64,000 nt of DNA from Thauera carbonicopians (GTDB taxonomy: Bacteria; Pseudomonadota; Gammaproteobacteria; Burkholderiales; Rhodocyclaceae): the NCBI RefSeq assembly GCF_025699485.1, contig NZ_JANUXN010000003.1, positions 124,001 through 188,000 on the forward strand. The letters are read 5' to 3'. The position numbers and the translations under genes are program-made. Each line of letters begins with the position of its first letter. Position 1 is the first letter of the stretch. A model generated the notes under the pieces. That model was given only the letters and a program-made list of their open reading frames with translations, was not told the origin of the DNA and made no database searches. Positions 53,994 through 64,000 of this stretch are shown one piece after another.

Positions 53994-56900
53994 ATGGCAC
54001 GCTTCTTCATCGACCGGCCCATCTTTGCGTGGGTCATCGCAATCGTCATCATGCTGGCCGGCGCGCTGTCGATCCTCGAACTGCCGGTGTCCCAGTATCC
54101 GTCCATCGCACCGCCGGCGATCGTCGTCAACGCCCGCTACCCGGGCGCATCGGCCAAGGCGGTCGAGGATTCGGTCACCCAGGTCATCGAACAGAAGATG
54201 ACCGGGCTGGACGGCCTGCTGTACATGAACTCGAACTCGGATTCGTACGGCCAGGCCTCGGTCACGCTGACCTTCTCCGCCGATACCGACCCCGACATCG
54301 CCCAGGTGCAGGTGCAGAACAAGATGCAGACCGCACTGCCCCTGCTGCCGCAACCGGTGCAGCAGCAGGGCGTCACGGTCGCCAAGTCGGCGCGCAACTT
54401 CCTGATGGTGATCGGCTTCGTGTCCGAGGACGGCAGCCAGTCCGGCACCGACTTGTCGGACTTCCTCGTCGCCTCGGTGCAGGATCCGCTGTCGCGGGTC
54501 GATGGCGTCGGCGAAGTGACGGTGTTCGGTTCGCAGTACTCGATGCGGGTCTGGCTCGATCCTGCCCGCCTGACCAACTACAAGCTCACCTCGGCCGACG
54601 TGCGCGCAGCCATCGTCGCGCAGAACGCCGAAGTGTCGGCCGGCCAGCTCGGCGGTACGCCGGCGGTGCCGGGTCAGGGCTTCACCGCGACCATCACCGC
54701 GCAGAGCCGGCTGCAGACCGTCGAGCAGTTCGAGAACATCCTGCTGCGCAGCAGCACGCAGGGCGGTGAAGTGCGCCTGAAGGACGTCGCGCGGGTCGAG
54801 ATCGGCGCCGAGAACTACGGCACCGTGGCCCGCTTCAACGGCCAGCCCGCCGCCGGTGTCGGCATCCGCCTGGCCTCGGGCGCCAACGCGCTCGAGACCG
54901 CCACCGCGGTGCGCGAGCGGCTCGACGAGATGAAGCGCTATTTCCCGGCGGGGGTGGAATACGTCGTGCCTTACGACACCACGCCCTTCGTGAAGATTTC
55001 CATCCAGGAAGTGGTCAAGACGCTGGTCGAGGCGGTCGTGCTGGTGTTCCTGGTGATGTACCTGTTCCTGCAGAACCTGCGCGCGACGCTGATTCCGACC
55101 ATTGCCGTGCCGGTGGTGCTGCTCGGCACCTTCGGCGTGATGGCGGCGTTCGGCTTCTCGATCAACACGCTGACGATGTTCGGCATCGTGCTGGCGATCG
55201 GCCTGCTGGTGGATGACGCCATCGTCGTGGTCGAGAACGTCGAGCGGGTGATGTCCGAGGAGGGCCTGCCGCCCAAGGAGGCCACCAAGCGTTCGATGGA
55301 TCAGATCACCGGCGCGCTGGTCGGCATCGGCCTGGTGCTGTCGGCGGTGTTCGTGCCGATGGCCTTCTTCGGCGGCTCGACCGGGGTGATCTACCGCCAG
55401 TTCTCGATCACCATCGTCTCGGCGATGGCGCTGTCGGTGCTGGTGGCCATCGTGTTCACGCCGGCGCTGTGCGCGACCATGCTGAAGCCGGTCGAAAAGG
55501 GCCACGAGCACGGCGAAGGCGGCCTGTTCGGGCGCTTCTTCCACTGGTTCAACGACAAGTTCCAGCGCGGCACTCAGCGCTACGAAGGCGCGGTGGGCGG
55601 CATGCTCAAGCGCAGCGTGCGCTTCATGGCGATCTACGTCGCCATCGTCGTCGTGCTGGGCCTGCTGTTCGTGCGCATGCCGACCTCCTTCCTGCCGGAA
55701 GAGGACCAGGGCATCATGTTCAACCAGATCATGCTGCCGGCCGGCGCGACCCAGGAGCGCACGCTGGAAGTGCTGGAAAAGGTCGAGCAGCATTACCTGC
55801 AGAACGAAAAGGACTCGGTGCGGGCGATCTTCACCGTGGCCGGTTTCTCGTTCGGCGGCAGCGGCCAGAACATGGGTATCGGCTTCGTCAACATGCGGCC
55901 GTGGGACGAGCGCCGCGGTGACGGGCTCGACGTGCAGTCGGTCGCCAACCGGGCGATGGGCGCGTTCTCGCAGATCCGCGAAGCGATGGTGTTCGCCTTC
56001 GTGCCGCCGGCGGTGATCGAGCTCGGCACTTCGGGCGGCTTCACGGTGCAGATGCAGGACCGCTCCGGCCTCGGCCACGAGGCGCTGCTCGCCGCGCGCA
56101 ACCAGTTCCTCGGCATGGCGGCGCAGGACAAGCGCCTCGTCGGCGTGCGCCCCAACGGCCAGGAGGACATGGCCGAACTGCGGCTGGACATCGACCACGC
56201 CAAGGCGGGAGCGCTGGGCGTCAGCGTCGCCGACATCAACGAAACCCTCGCCACCGCGTGGGGCGGCAGCTACATCAACGACTTCCTCGACCGCGGCCGC
56301 ATCAAGAAGGTCTACCTGCAGGGCGATGCGCATGCGCGCATGACGCCGGAAGACCTCGACAAGTGGTACGTGCGCAACAATGCCGGCGAGATGGTGCCGT
56401 TCTCGGCCTTCGCCCGCTCGTACTGGGCCTATGGCTCGCCGCGCCTGGAACGCTTCAACGGCCAGCCGTCGCGCGAGATCCTCGGCCAGGCCGCGCCGGG
56501 GCTGTCGTCCGGCGAGGCGATGCAGGCCGTCGAGGAGATCATGGCCAAGCTGCCGCCGGGCATCGGCTATGACTGGTCGGGCACTTCCTACGAGGAGCGC
56601 CGCAGCGGCTCGCAGGCGCCGGCGCTGTACGCCTTGTCGCTGCTGATCGTGTTCCTGTGCCTTGCGGCACTGTACGAAAGCTGGTCGGTGCCGTTCGCGG
56701 TGATGCTGGTGGTGCCGCTGGGCGTGCTCGGCGCGCTGCTGGCGGCGACCGGGCGCGGGATGTCGAACGACATCTACTTCCAGGTGGGCCTGCTCGCCAC
56801 CATCGGCCTGTCGTCGAAGAATGCGATCCTGATCGTGGAATTCGCCAAGGCGTTGATGGAGAAAGAAGGCAAGAGCCTGGTCGAGGCCACGCTCGAAGCG

Positions 56901-57146
56901 GTGCGCATGCGTCTGCGCCCGATCATCATGACCTCGCTCGCCTTCGGCTTCGGCGTGCTGCCGCTGGCGATCTCGACCGGCGCCGGCGCCGGCAGCCAGA
57001 ACGCGATCGGTACCGGCGTGCTCGGCGGCACCATTGCCGGTACGCTGCTCGGCATCTTCTTCGTGCCGCTGTTCTACGTCGTGATCAAGCGCATCTTCCC
57101 CGACAAGCCGCGCGAGGACGCCGCGGTCGTGCAGGAGGCACGCTGA
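53994..57146 (+). CDS. RND multidrug efflux pump, HAE1 (AcrB/MexB type)
   Basis: A 1050-residue inner-membrane pump. It opens [20 protein letters not shown]. The proton-relay pair is in [18 protein letters not shown] (near Asp407-Asp408) with the matching Lys/Thr helix expected in the second half ([18 protein letters not shown]). Two large periplasmic loops and 12 helices are evident. It exports hydrophobic drugs or toxic metabolites using the proton gradient. The antisense strand carries a 1258-codon open frame that is an artefact of this gene's composition. Confidence 0.97.
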   Translation: MARFFIDRPIFAWVIAIVIMLAGALSILELPVSQYPSIAPPAIVVNARYPGASAKAVEDSVTQVIEQKMTGLDGLLYMNSNSDSYGQASVTLTFSADTDPDIAQVQVQNKMQTALPLLPQPVQQQGVTVAKSARNFLMVIGFVSEDGSQSGTDLSDFLVASVQDPLSRVDGVGEVTVFGSQYSMRVWLDPARLTNYKLTSADVRAAIVAQNAEVSAGQLGGTPAVPGQGFTATITAQSRLQTVEQFENILLRSSTQGGEVRLKDVARVEIGAENYGTVARFNGQPAAGVGIRLASGANALETATAVRERLDEMKRYFPAGVEYVVPYDTTPFVKISIQEVVKTLVEAVVLVFLVMYLFLQNLRATLIPTIAVPVVLLGTFGVMAAFGFSINTLTMFGIVLAIGLLVDDAIVVVENVERVMSEEGLPPKEATKRSMDQITGALVGIGLVLSAVFVPMAFFGGSTGVIYRQFSITIVSAMALSVLVAIVFTPALCATMLKPVEKGHEHGEGGLFGRFFHWFNDKFQRGTQRYEGAVGGMLKRSVRFMAIYVAIVVVLGLLFVRMPTSFLPEEDQGIMFNQIMLPAGATQERTLEVLEKVEQHYLQNEKDSVRAIFTVAGFSFGGSGQNMGIGFVNMRPWDERRGDGLDVQSVANRAMGAFSQIREAMVFAFVPPAVIELGTSGGFTVQMQDRSGLGHEALLAARNQFLGMAAQDKRLVGVRPNGQEDMAELRLDIDHAKAGALGVSVADINETLATAWGGSYINDFLDRGRIKKVYLQGDAHARMTPEDLDKWYVRNNAGEMVPFSAFARSYWAYGSPRLERFNGQPSREILGQAAPGLSSGEAMQAVEEIMAKLPPGIGYDWSGTSYEERRSGSQAPALYALSLLIVFLCLAALYESWSVPFAVMLVVPLGVLGALLAATGRGMSNDIYFQVGLLATIGLSSKNAILIVEFAKALMEKEGKSLVEATLEAVRMRLRPIIMTSLAFGFGVLPLAISTGAGAGSQNAIGTGVLGGTIAGTLLGIFFVPLFYVVIKRIFPDKPREDAAVVQEAR

Positions 57147-57147
57147 C

Positions 57148-58574
57148 ATGGAGAATTCAGTGACCCCAATTCGTACTCCAATCCGTACTCTCGTGGCTGC
57201 GGTGGCCACCACCCTGCTCGGCGCATGCTCGCTGATCCCGACCTACGAGCGGCCGGCCGCGCCGGTGCCGGCGGAGTTTCCGCAGGCGATGCCGACCGAG
57301 GCATCCACCGTTGCGCCGCTGGCCGCCGACATGGCCTGGCGCGACTATTTCGCCGACGAGCGCCTGCGCCAGGTGATCGGGCTCGCGCTCGAAAACAACC
57401 GCGACCTGCGCATCGCCGCGCTCAACATCGAGCGCGCGCGGGCGCTGTACGGCATCCAGCGCGCCGACCTGTTCCCGACCATCGCCGCCAGCGGCGGCCA
57501 GAGCGCGCAGCGCGTGCCGGGCGATCTCAACGCCTCCGGCGAATCGGCGGTCAGCCGCCAGTACAGCGCCAGCCTCGGCTTCGCGTCGTACGAACTCGAC
57601 TTCTTCGGCCGCGTGCGCAGCCTGGAAGAACAGGCGCTGCAGACCTATTTCGGCACCGAGGAAGCGCGCCGCAGCGCGCAGATCAGCCTGGTCGCCGAAG
57701 TCGCCAACGCCTGGCTGCGCCTTGCCGCCGACCGCGAGCGCCTGGCGCTGGCGCGCAGCACCTTCGAGACCCGGCAGAAGTCGCATGAGCTGACGCAGCG
57801 CAGCTTCGATGCCGGCGCGGTATCGGCGCTCGACCTGCGCCAGGCCGAAACCCTGCTGCAGACCGCGCGCGCCGACATGGCGAGCTACACCGCGCTGGTG
57901 GCGCAGGACGAGAATGCGCTGGCGCTGATCGTCGGCACCGGCGTGCCGGCAGAGCTGCTGCCCGCGAGCCTGAACGAGGCGATCGCCAGCGTGCCGGTGC
58001 TGCCGGCCGGCGTGCCTTCCGAAGTGCTGGTGCGCAGGCCGGACATCCTGCAGGCGGAATACGCCCTGCGTGCCGCCAACGCCAACATCGGCGCGGCGCG
58101 CGCGGCCTTCTTTCCCAGCATCACGCTGACGGCCAGCGTCGGCAGCGCGAGCGCTTCGCTCGACGGCCTGTTCGAAGGCGGCTCGCGCACCTGGAGCTTC
58201 ATGCCGCAGATCCGCCTGCCGATCTTCGAGGCCGGGCGTCTGCAGGCCAGCCTGGACGTGGCGGAAATCCAGCGCGACATCAACGTCGCGCAATACGAGA
58301 AGGCGATCCAGTCCGCCTTCCGCGAAGTTGCCGACGCGCTGGCCGAGCGCGCCACGCTGGCCGAGCAGCTCGATGCGCGGCGGGCCCTGGTCGAGGCCAC
58401 GGCGAAGAGCTTCGAGCTCTCCGATGCGCGCTACAAGGGCGGCGTCGACAGCTACTTCAACCTGCTCGACGCCCAGCGCAGCCTGTACGGCGCCGAACTG
58501 GAGCTGATCACCACTCGTCTGTCGGATGCGGCCAACCGCGTCGAACTGTACAAGGCGCTCGGCGGCGGCTGGCA

Positions 58575-58578
<4 letters not shown>
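57148..58578 (+). CDS. Outer-membrane efflux channel (OprM/NodT type)
   Basis: A 476-residue TolC-like lipoprotein (signal with LLGACSLIP). The motif RDYFADERLRQVIGLALENNRDLRIAALNIERARALYGI and the repeat halves (SLGFASYELDFFGRVRSLEEQAL; FMPQIRLPIFEAGRLQASLDVAE) are classic OprM. It begins 1 base after the pump gene and completes a tripartite pump. Its stop overlaps the next gene's start. Confidence 0.95.
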
Positions 58579-59708
<1,130 letters not shown>

Positions 59709-59727
59709 GCAGGCCCGCAAGGCCTGC
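59709..59727 (+). terminator. Hairpin at the end of the RND-COG0523 operon
   Basis: GCAGGCC-CGCAA-GGCCTGC, a perfect 7-bp stem immediately after the GTPase stop and 19 bases before the convergent panE stop. No T-run. Confidence 0.55.
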
Positions 59728-59745
59728 GCTGCCGGCCTCCTCGGA

Positions 59746-60672
59746 TCACGCCGCCGCTGCCTGCGAGCGCATCGCCTCGTAGGCCTGCATGTTCGCCAGG
59801 CTGACCCGCAGCAAGGGCGCCGCCACGCCTGCTGCGCGCGCCCGGGCGAGCATGTCGCCGATGATGTGTTCATGCTCGGTCCGGCCGTTGCGCGTCATGT
59901 CGCGATACATCGACGCCGTTCCGGCGGAGTTCCGCTCGCCCAGGGAAGCGAGCATCTGCGCCCTCGCATCCGGGCGGGGCGCATGGCCGCCGGCCGCAGC
60001 GGTCGCGCTGCATTCCTGCAGCATTTCGTGGATGAGGGCTTCGCCTTCCGCGGCCGCCAGGATGGCGCCGATGTGCGCGCGCAGCAGCGTGGTCATGCCG
60101 GCATAGGTGGCGAGGAAGGTGAACTTCTCCCACATCTCCTGCATGATGGCGCCGCTCAGCTCGGGGCCGAAGCCGCCGCACGCCAGCACCGCGTGCAGTG
60201 CGCCGGCAGCCTCGGCCTGGGCCTGCATCCGTGCGCCGAGGACGAAGCGCTGCAGCGTGTTGAGGTGCTGGATTTCGCCGGCCGCATTCAGGGTCACGCC
60301 GATGTGGCACAAGCCGCCCAGTACGCGATCCCGGCCGAAGCGCGCATCGAGGACATCGAGATGGCGGATGCCGTTCAGCAGCGGCAGGATCAGCGTCGAA
60401 GGCCCGACCGCCGGCGCGATCGCCTGCATCGCGTCATCGAGGTCGTAGGCCTTGCAGGCCAGCAGCACCGCATCGAACGGCGAGTCCGCCGAGGTTTGTG
60501 TCGCGGCCGGGATGCGGAGCTCGCCCAGCGGGCTGGTGATGACCAGCCCCTGCCGGGCCAGCAGCTCGGCGCGCTGCGGCCTGACCAGAAAGCGGACGTC
60601 GACGCCGGCCGCCGCCAGCTTGCCGCCGAAATAACCCCCGATTCCGCCGGCTCCGAGTACGAGTATCCGCAT
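59746..60672 (-). CDS. panE: 2-dehydropantoate 2-reductase
   Basis: A 308-residue ketopantoate reductase. NADPH motif LGAGGIGGYFGG (6-17), catalytic-lysine region LLACKAYDLDDAM, NGIRHLDVLDARFG, and the C-terminal helical domain with MYRDMTRNGRTEHEHIIGDML. It makes pantoate for coenzyme A synthesis. ATG at 60672 begins MRILVLGAGG; the longer frame upstream lacks homology. Some family members act on other 2-oxo acids, so symbol assignment is by family. Confidence 0.9.
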   Translation of the reverse strand: MRILVLGAGGIGGYFGGKLAAAGVDVRFLVRPQRAELLARQGLVITSPLGELRIPAATQTSADSPFDAVLLACKAYDLDDAMQAIAPAVGPSTLILPLLNGIRHLDVLDARFGRDRVLGGLCHIGVTLNAAGEIQHLNTLQRFVLGARMQAQAEAAGALHAVLACGGFGPELSGAIMQEMWEKFTFLATYAGMTTLLRAHIGAILAAAEGEALIHEMLQECSATAAAGGHAPRPDARAQMLASLGERNSAGTASMYRDMTRNGRTEHEHIIGDMLARARAAGVAAPLLRVSLANMQAYEAMRSQAAAA

Positions 60673-60813
60673 GCTGCGCCTCCTTCGACGTGGGCTGCGA
60701 CTGCCGTTCAGCGGCCCCGGGGAAATGGCTGCGGGGGCTTCGGGCGATCGCTGCCTGCGGAGTGTCGCAACGGCGGCCGCCGTGCGCAAGCGCGTAGGGC
60801 CGCCGCCGCAGGC

Positions 60814-61287
60814 TCAGTCGCAGCTTGCCCGGCAGTCTCCGCCGCTGCAATCCTCCGCCTCGACCGTGCACGTGGTCTTGGTCCGATGGACCAGGCGGTG
60901 GTCGTCGTCGTAATCGCAGATCAGGCGGGTCAGGCCGTTCTTGCGTTCGACGTGCATGCGCTTCGCCTTGGCGGCATGGATGGAGGCCGGTGTCTCATTG
61001 CACGACAGGTAGCCGCTGAAGCGGCCGTCGGCCGATTCCCACATCGCGATGTTCTTGACCTGCCGGTAGTTGTCGAAGCTGGCGCAGGTGACGACGTCGG
61101 CGCCGTAGAGTCGGGCGTTGTCGCCGCAGTAGCCCATGAAGGTGTAGCGCAGTTCCGCGTCGGTGGGGCAGGCTGCGACCTGCACCGCGTCGGCGAGATC
61201 TGGACAGGACATCGGTTCTGCCCATGCCGGGCTGTTCGCGAGGGTGCCGCCCAGCAGCAGGGTCGGCAGCAGAAGGCTGAGTTTCAT
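60814..61287 (-). CDS. Secreted cysteine-rich protein of unknown function
   Basis: A 157-residue protein with a signal peptide (MKLSLLLPTLLLGGTLANSPAWA). The mature part has ten cysteines, enough for five disulfides: seven are spread over the main domain (MSCPD, VAACPTD, MGYCGD, VTCASF, LSCNE, LICDY, KTTCTV) and three cluster at the C-terminus (DCSGGDCRASCD). I do not recognise the family. It lies between panE and the hemerythrin gene, same strand as both. Confidence 0.65.
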   Translation of the reverse strand: MKLSLLLPTLLLGGTLANSPAWAEPMSCPDLADAVQVAACPTDAELRYTFMGYCGDNARLYGADVVTCASFDNYRQVKNIAMWESADGRFSGYLSCNETPASIHAAKAKRMHVERKNGLTRLICDYDDDHRLVHRTKTTCTVEAEDCSGGDCRASCD

Positions 61288-61339
61288 GTTGCGGTCCGTG
61301 GGTAGGTTCGTTTCGGAAGAAATCGGTTCGGCGGCCTCG

Positions 61340-61816
61340 TTACCAGAACTTCCACCACCACTTGCGCTTCTTCATCGCCTCCTCGACATGGTCGGACCAT
61401 TGGCTGGCGCCGCCGTGGGCGAGGAAATGCGTGCCGAAGCGCTTGTCCGCCTCGTTGATGTGGCGCGTCAGCCAGACCTTGAGGAAGTGGAGCAGTTCGA
61501 AGGTGATCGCGGCCTTGCCGGAGTTCAGCTTGTCCTGCAGGGTACGGACCTGGGCGATGAGGTCTTCGTGGTTCTGCTTGTGCGCGGCGAATTCCGGGTA
61601 GTTCGACACCCGCATCAGGCTTTCTTCGACGGCGAAATGGGTGCGGGTGTAATCCGCCAGCTTGTCGAGGATCCGGCGTGACGTCGCGGAGCCGTGATGT
61701 TCCTGGATGGCGACGTGCAACTGGTTCAGCAGGTCGACGAGCTCCTTGTGCTGCTCGTCGATTTCCTGGATGCCGACGTCGAATTCGCTGTTCCAGTGGA
61801 ATAGCTCGGTGCTCAT
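61340..61816 (-). CDS. Bacteriohemerythrin
   Basis: A 158-residue single-domain hemerythrin. It opens FHWNSEFDVGIQEIDEQHKELVDLLNQLH; the di-iron ligands continue as HFAVEE (HxxxE), HKQNH (HxxxH) and HINEAD (HxxxxD). A basic, Trp-rich tail (KKRKWWWKFW) ends it. It binds O2 reversibly and may serve as oxygen carrier or sensor in low-oxygen metabolism. Monocistronic. Confidence 0.95.
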   Translation of the reverse strand: MSTELFHWNSEFDVGIQEIDEQHKELVDLLNQLHVAIQEHHGSATSRRILDKLADYTRTHFAVEESLMRVSNYPEFAAHKQNHEDLIAQVRTLQDKLNSGKAAITFELLHFLKVWLTRHINEADKRFGTHFLAHGGASQWSDHVEEAMKKRKWWWKFW

Positions 61817-62053
61817 GGATGTCCTCGTCTGCCGCAGGTCTGGAGACTAAGCCTTTTTGAAAACAGGGACTTGATCGCCATCAAGGGATGTCGCGCGACG
61901 CCATCGAAACGGGATTGCCGTGCAATGACGACAGGTTAGCACCGGCTGTCGCCGCGGCGCGGCGCGATCGGGCCGCAAGCGTGACGTGCTTCCGCTCCCG
62001 CTCGTGCAGGCGGTTGCGCGGGCTCCGGGTATGGCCGAGGCGCGGTCGTTGCT

Positions 62054-63586
62054 ATGCTGTCCACCCTTTTGCCCTTCAACCCTGCCCTCGAACGGGCCGC
62101 ATCGGTCCGCATAACCTTGACAGCCTCTGCCCGCAGCTCCGCCACCCTGACTCCATTCGAATCCCGCTGGCTGGCGGAGGTCGTGCGCCGTCATGAGGAG
62201 CGCCATGGCGTGCTCGAGGATCGCACGGCAGTCCGGGCGGCGCGCACGGCCGCGCCCGAGTTCGAGGCGCGCGTGCTGCGCCGGGCCCAGGAACTGGGCC
62301 TGCGCGAAGGCTGGCACGACGCCATCCTGCGCTGGCATGGCCGGGTACGGCTGCTGCTGGCAAGCGCGGTGGTGTTGGCACTGGTGCTCGGTTTCGGCGC
62401 CGCGGCCGGCGTGCTGGGCGACGGCAGCCGTGCGGTGAACGTGGTGTGGGCGCTGGGCGGGCTGCTGGGCGTCAATCTGTTCAGCCTGCTGCTGTGGCTG
62501 CTGGCGACGCTGTTGTCACGCGGCAGCCGTGGCGCCCGGACGGGCGTGGCGGGCGGTCTGTGGTTGCGGCTGCCGTCCTTCTTCGAGCGTTCGTCGGCGG
62601 CGGCAGAGCTGCCGCTGGCGCTGGGCGGGCTGCCCGGCTGGAGCCGTGCTGCGGGCTGGGGCGTCGGCGCGGCCGGCCATGCGCTGTGGGCGCTGGCGCT
62701 GCTTGGCGCTGCCGCGGGCGTGCTGGCCGTGCTCGCGATGCGCCGCTACGGCTTCGTCTGGGAAACCACCATCCTGCCCTCTGGCGTGTTCGCCTGGCTG
62801 GTCGATGCCTTGGGCAGGTTGCCGGCGCTGCTGGGTTTTCCGGTGCCGGATGCGGCCACGGTCGTCGCCAGCGGCGACGCGCCGATGCTGGAGGAGAGCG
62901 GACGGCGCGCCTGGTCGGGCTGGCTGCTCGGCGCCCTGCTGGTCTATGGCGTGCTGCCGCGCGCCGTGCTGGCGCTGGTGTGCATGGTGCTGTGGCGGCG
63001 CTCGCTGCAGCGCCTGCGGCTCGACCTGAGCCGTCCCGGCTATGCGAGGCTGCGTCCGCTGCTGTTGCCGGACAGCGAACGCATCGGTGTGCGCGACCCC
63101 GAGCCGGCGGTGATGCCGCGTCCCGCGCGCCATGCGGCACGGCTGGCGGGCAGCGGCGCACCGGCGCTCGTCGCCGTCGAACTGGGCGGCGACCTCGCGT
63201 GGCCGCCGGTGGCGGGCGAGGACGGCAGCGCAGCGGACGAACTGGCGGCATTCGACGCCGGCCGCCTCGACAGCCGCGAGCAGCGGCGCGAGGCGCTCGC
63301 CCGTTTCGGCGCGCAGCCGCCGTGCCGGCTGCTGGTGGCGGTCGATCCGCGCCGCACGCCGGACCGCGGCAACCTCGGCGTCATCGCCGAGCTGGCGGAT
63401 CATGCCGTCGAGACGCGCGTGTGGGCGCTCGGTGCCGGCGGCGGCAGCGGTGAGACGGCGGAAAGCCGCCTGCCGCAGTGGCGCGAAGGCCTGACCCGGC
63501 TGGGCTTCGCGCCGGAGGTGCTGATCCTCGACGAGACGGCCGCGCGCGACTGGCTGGACGGCCGCGGGCTGGAGCGGATGCCATGA
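62054..63586 (+). CDS. DUF2868 membrane protein
   Basis: A 510-residue protein with membrane helices near 97-120, 128-155, 200-225 and 290-315, separated by soluble segments; the C-terminal ~160 residues are cytoplasmic (VAVELGGDLAWPP, then LLVAVDPRRTPDRGNLGVIAEL). It matches DUF2868, a family of unknown function always seen next to DUF3482 GTPases, as here. The two genes overlap by 4 bases (ATGA). The start is uncertain: ATG 62054 or a later codon closer to the LTPFESRWLAEVVRRHEERHG segment. Confidence 0.82.
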   Translation: MLSTLLPFNPALERAASVRITLTASARSSATLTPFESRWLAEVVRRHEERHGVLEDRTAVRAARTAAPEFEARVLRRAQELGLREGWHDAILRWHGRVRLLLASAVVLALVLGFGAAAGVLGDGSRAVNVVWALGGLLGVNLFSLLLWLLATLLSRGSRGARTGVAGGLWLRLPSFFERSSAAAELPLALGGLPGWSRAAGWGVGAAGHALWALALLGAAAGVLAVLAMRRYGFVWETTILPSGVFAWLVDALGRLPALLGFPVPDAATVVASGDAPMLEESGRRAWSGWLLGALLVYGVLPRAVLALVCMVLWRRSLQRLRLDLSRPGYARLRPLLLPDSERIGVRDPEPAVMPRPARHAARLAGSGAPALVAVELGGDLAWPPVAGEDGSAADELAAFDAGRLDSREQRREALARFGAQPPCRLLVAVDPRRTPDRGNLGVIAELADHAVETRVWALGAGGGSGETAESRLPQWREGLTRLGFAPEVLILDETAARDWLDGRGLERMP

Positions 63587-64000
63587 ACGAAGTGCTGCGC
63601 GTGGCCGTCGTCGGCCACACCAATACCGGCAAGACTTCGCTGCTGCGCACGCTGGCGCGCGACGTGGGTTTCGGCGAAGTGTCCGATTCGGCCGGTACCA
63701 CGCGCCACGTCGAAGGCTTGCGGCTGATGGCCGATGGCCGGCCGGCGCTGGAGCTGTTCGACACGCCGGGGATGGAGGATGCCATCGCCCTGCTCGAATT
63801 CGTCGATGCGCTGGCGGCGCCCGGCGAACGCCTCGACGGCCCCGACCGGCTCGCACGCTTTCTCGAGCGGCCCGAGGCGCACGCGCGCTTCGAGCAGGAG
63901 GCGAAAGTGCTGCGCCAGATGCTGGCGAGCGATGCGGCGCTGTACGTCGTCGATGCGCGCGACCCGGTGCTGCCCAAGCACCGCGACGAGCTGGAACTGC
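63583..64000 (+). CDS. Era-like GTPase with DUF3482, N-terminal part (runs off right edge)
   Basis: The first 139 codons are present. The G1 loop is GHTNTGKTS (11-19), a TTRHVEG segment marks switch I, and G3 is LFDTPGMED near residue 61-69. Sequence after that (AKVLRQMLASDAALYVVDARDPVLPKHRDEL) matches the GTPase-DUF3482 family. It is translationally coupled to DUF2868. The NKxD motif and DUF3482 domain lie beyond the window. Confidence 0.88.
   Translation, partial: MNEVLRVAVVGHTNTGKTSLLRTLARDVGFGEVSDSAGTTRHVEGLRLMADGRPALELFDTPGMEDAIALLEFVDALAAPGERLDGPDRLARFLERPEAHARFEQEAKVLRQMLASDAALYVVDARDPVLPKHRDELEL

Noticed and set aside
53436-57212. 1258-codon open frame on the minus strand
   Set aside because: It is exactly antisense to the RND pump gene; His/Asp/Arg-rich composition is the mirror of GC-biased codons and it has no domain.

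Overview
The window is GC-rich DNA (mostly about 65-68% G+C by eye) that reads like the chromosome of a betaproteobacterium, probably Rhodocyclales in the Azoarcus/Thauera range. That placement is an inference from gene content: a regulatory PTS without sugar permeases, a BCCT transporter, a DctPQM TRAP transporter, PEP-CTERM proteins, a CsgG/DUF4810/DUF799 lipoprotein set, an HAE1 RND pump and a DUF2868/DUF3482 pair. It cannot be proven from this window. About 58 genes or gene remnants are annotated; both outermost genes run off the edges.

Layout. 0-7.5 kb: start of a copper ATPase (copA) behind a MerR/CueR-type promoter, an SLC13 permease, a GNAT-Rnk fusion, a large PIN protein, tRNA-Gly(CCC), and the PTS trio (ptsI, ptsH, EIIA). 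7.7-13.3 kb: BCCT transporter, a cNMP/CBS/DUF294 protein with a DnaQ-like exonuclease, then stress-type small proteins (PRC-barrel, BON, a 23-residue membrane peptide). 13.5-21.7 kb: a YbiT-like ABC-F ATPase, then a butanediol dehydrogenase, flavin monooxygenase, SDR and sigma-54 activator module with a sigma-54 promoter and upstream activator-like repeats. 21.8-25.2 kb: CsbD, DUF1328, two response regulators, a convergent histidine kinase and a second BON protein. 25.4-29.7 kb: sbcDC.

29.7-33.8 kb is a variable spot: a truncated minus-strand fragment, a MocR-type regulator without its DNA-binding domain, then a clearly AT-richer patch with a ParA-like ATPase tightly linked to a nucleotide-cyclase-like protein, and a PIN-like protein. 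This is the best candidate here for an undescribed, possibly defence-related, system. 34-36.9 kb: a TRAP transporter operon with a terminator-like structure after the binding-protein gene. 36.9-43.3 kb: three lipoproteins, tandem PEP-CTERM paralogues, a membrane hydrolase and an HhH protein. 43.5-49.8 kb: iron uptake (TonB receptor, YbiX hydroxylase, divergent Fur-family protein) opposite a two-component system. 49.9-59.7 kb: a chemoreceptor, then a TetR-controlled tripartite RND pump whose operon ends in a COG0523 GTPase. 59.7-64 kb: panE, a secreted Cys-rich protein, bacteriohemerythrin, and the DUF2868/DUF3482 pair cut by the window edge.

Most functional calls rest on family resemblance recognised by eye in the translated sequence; no database search was run.
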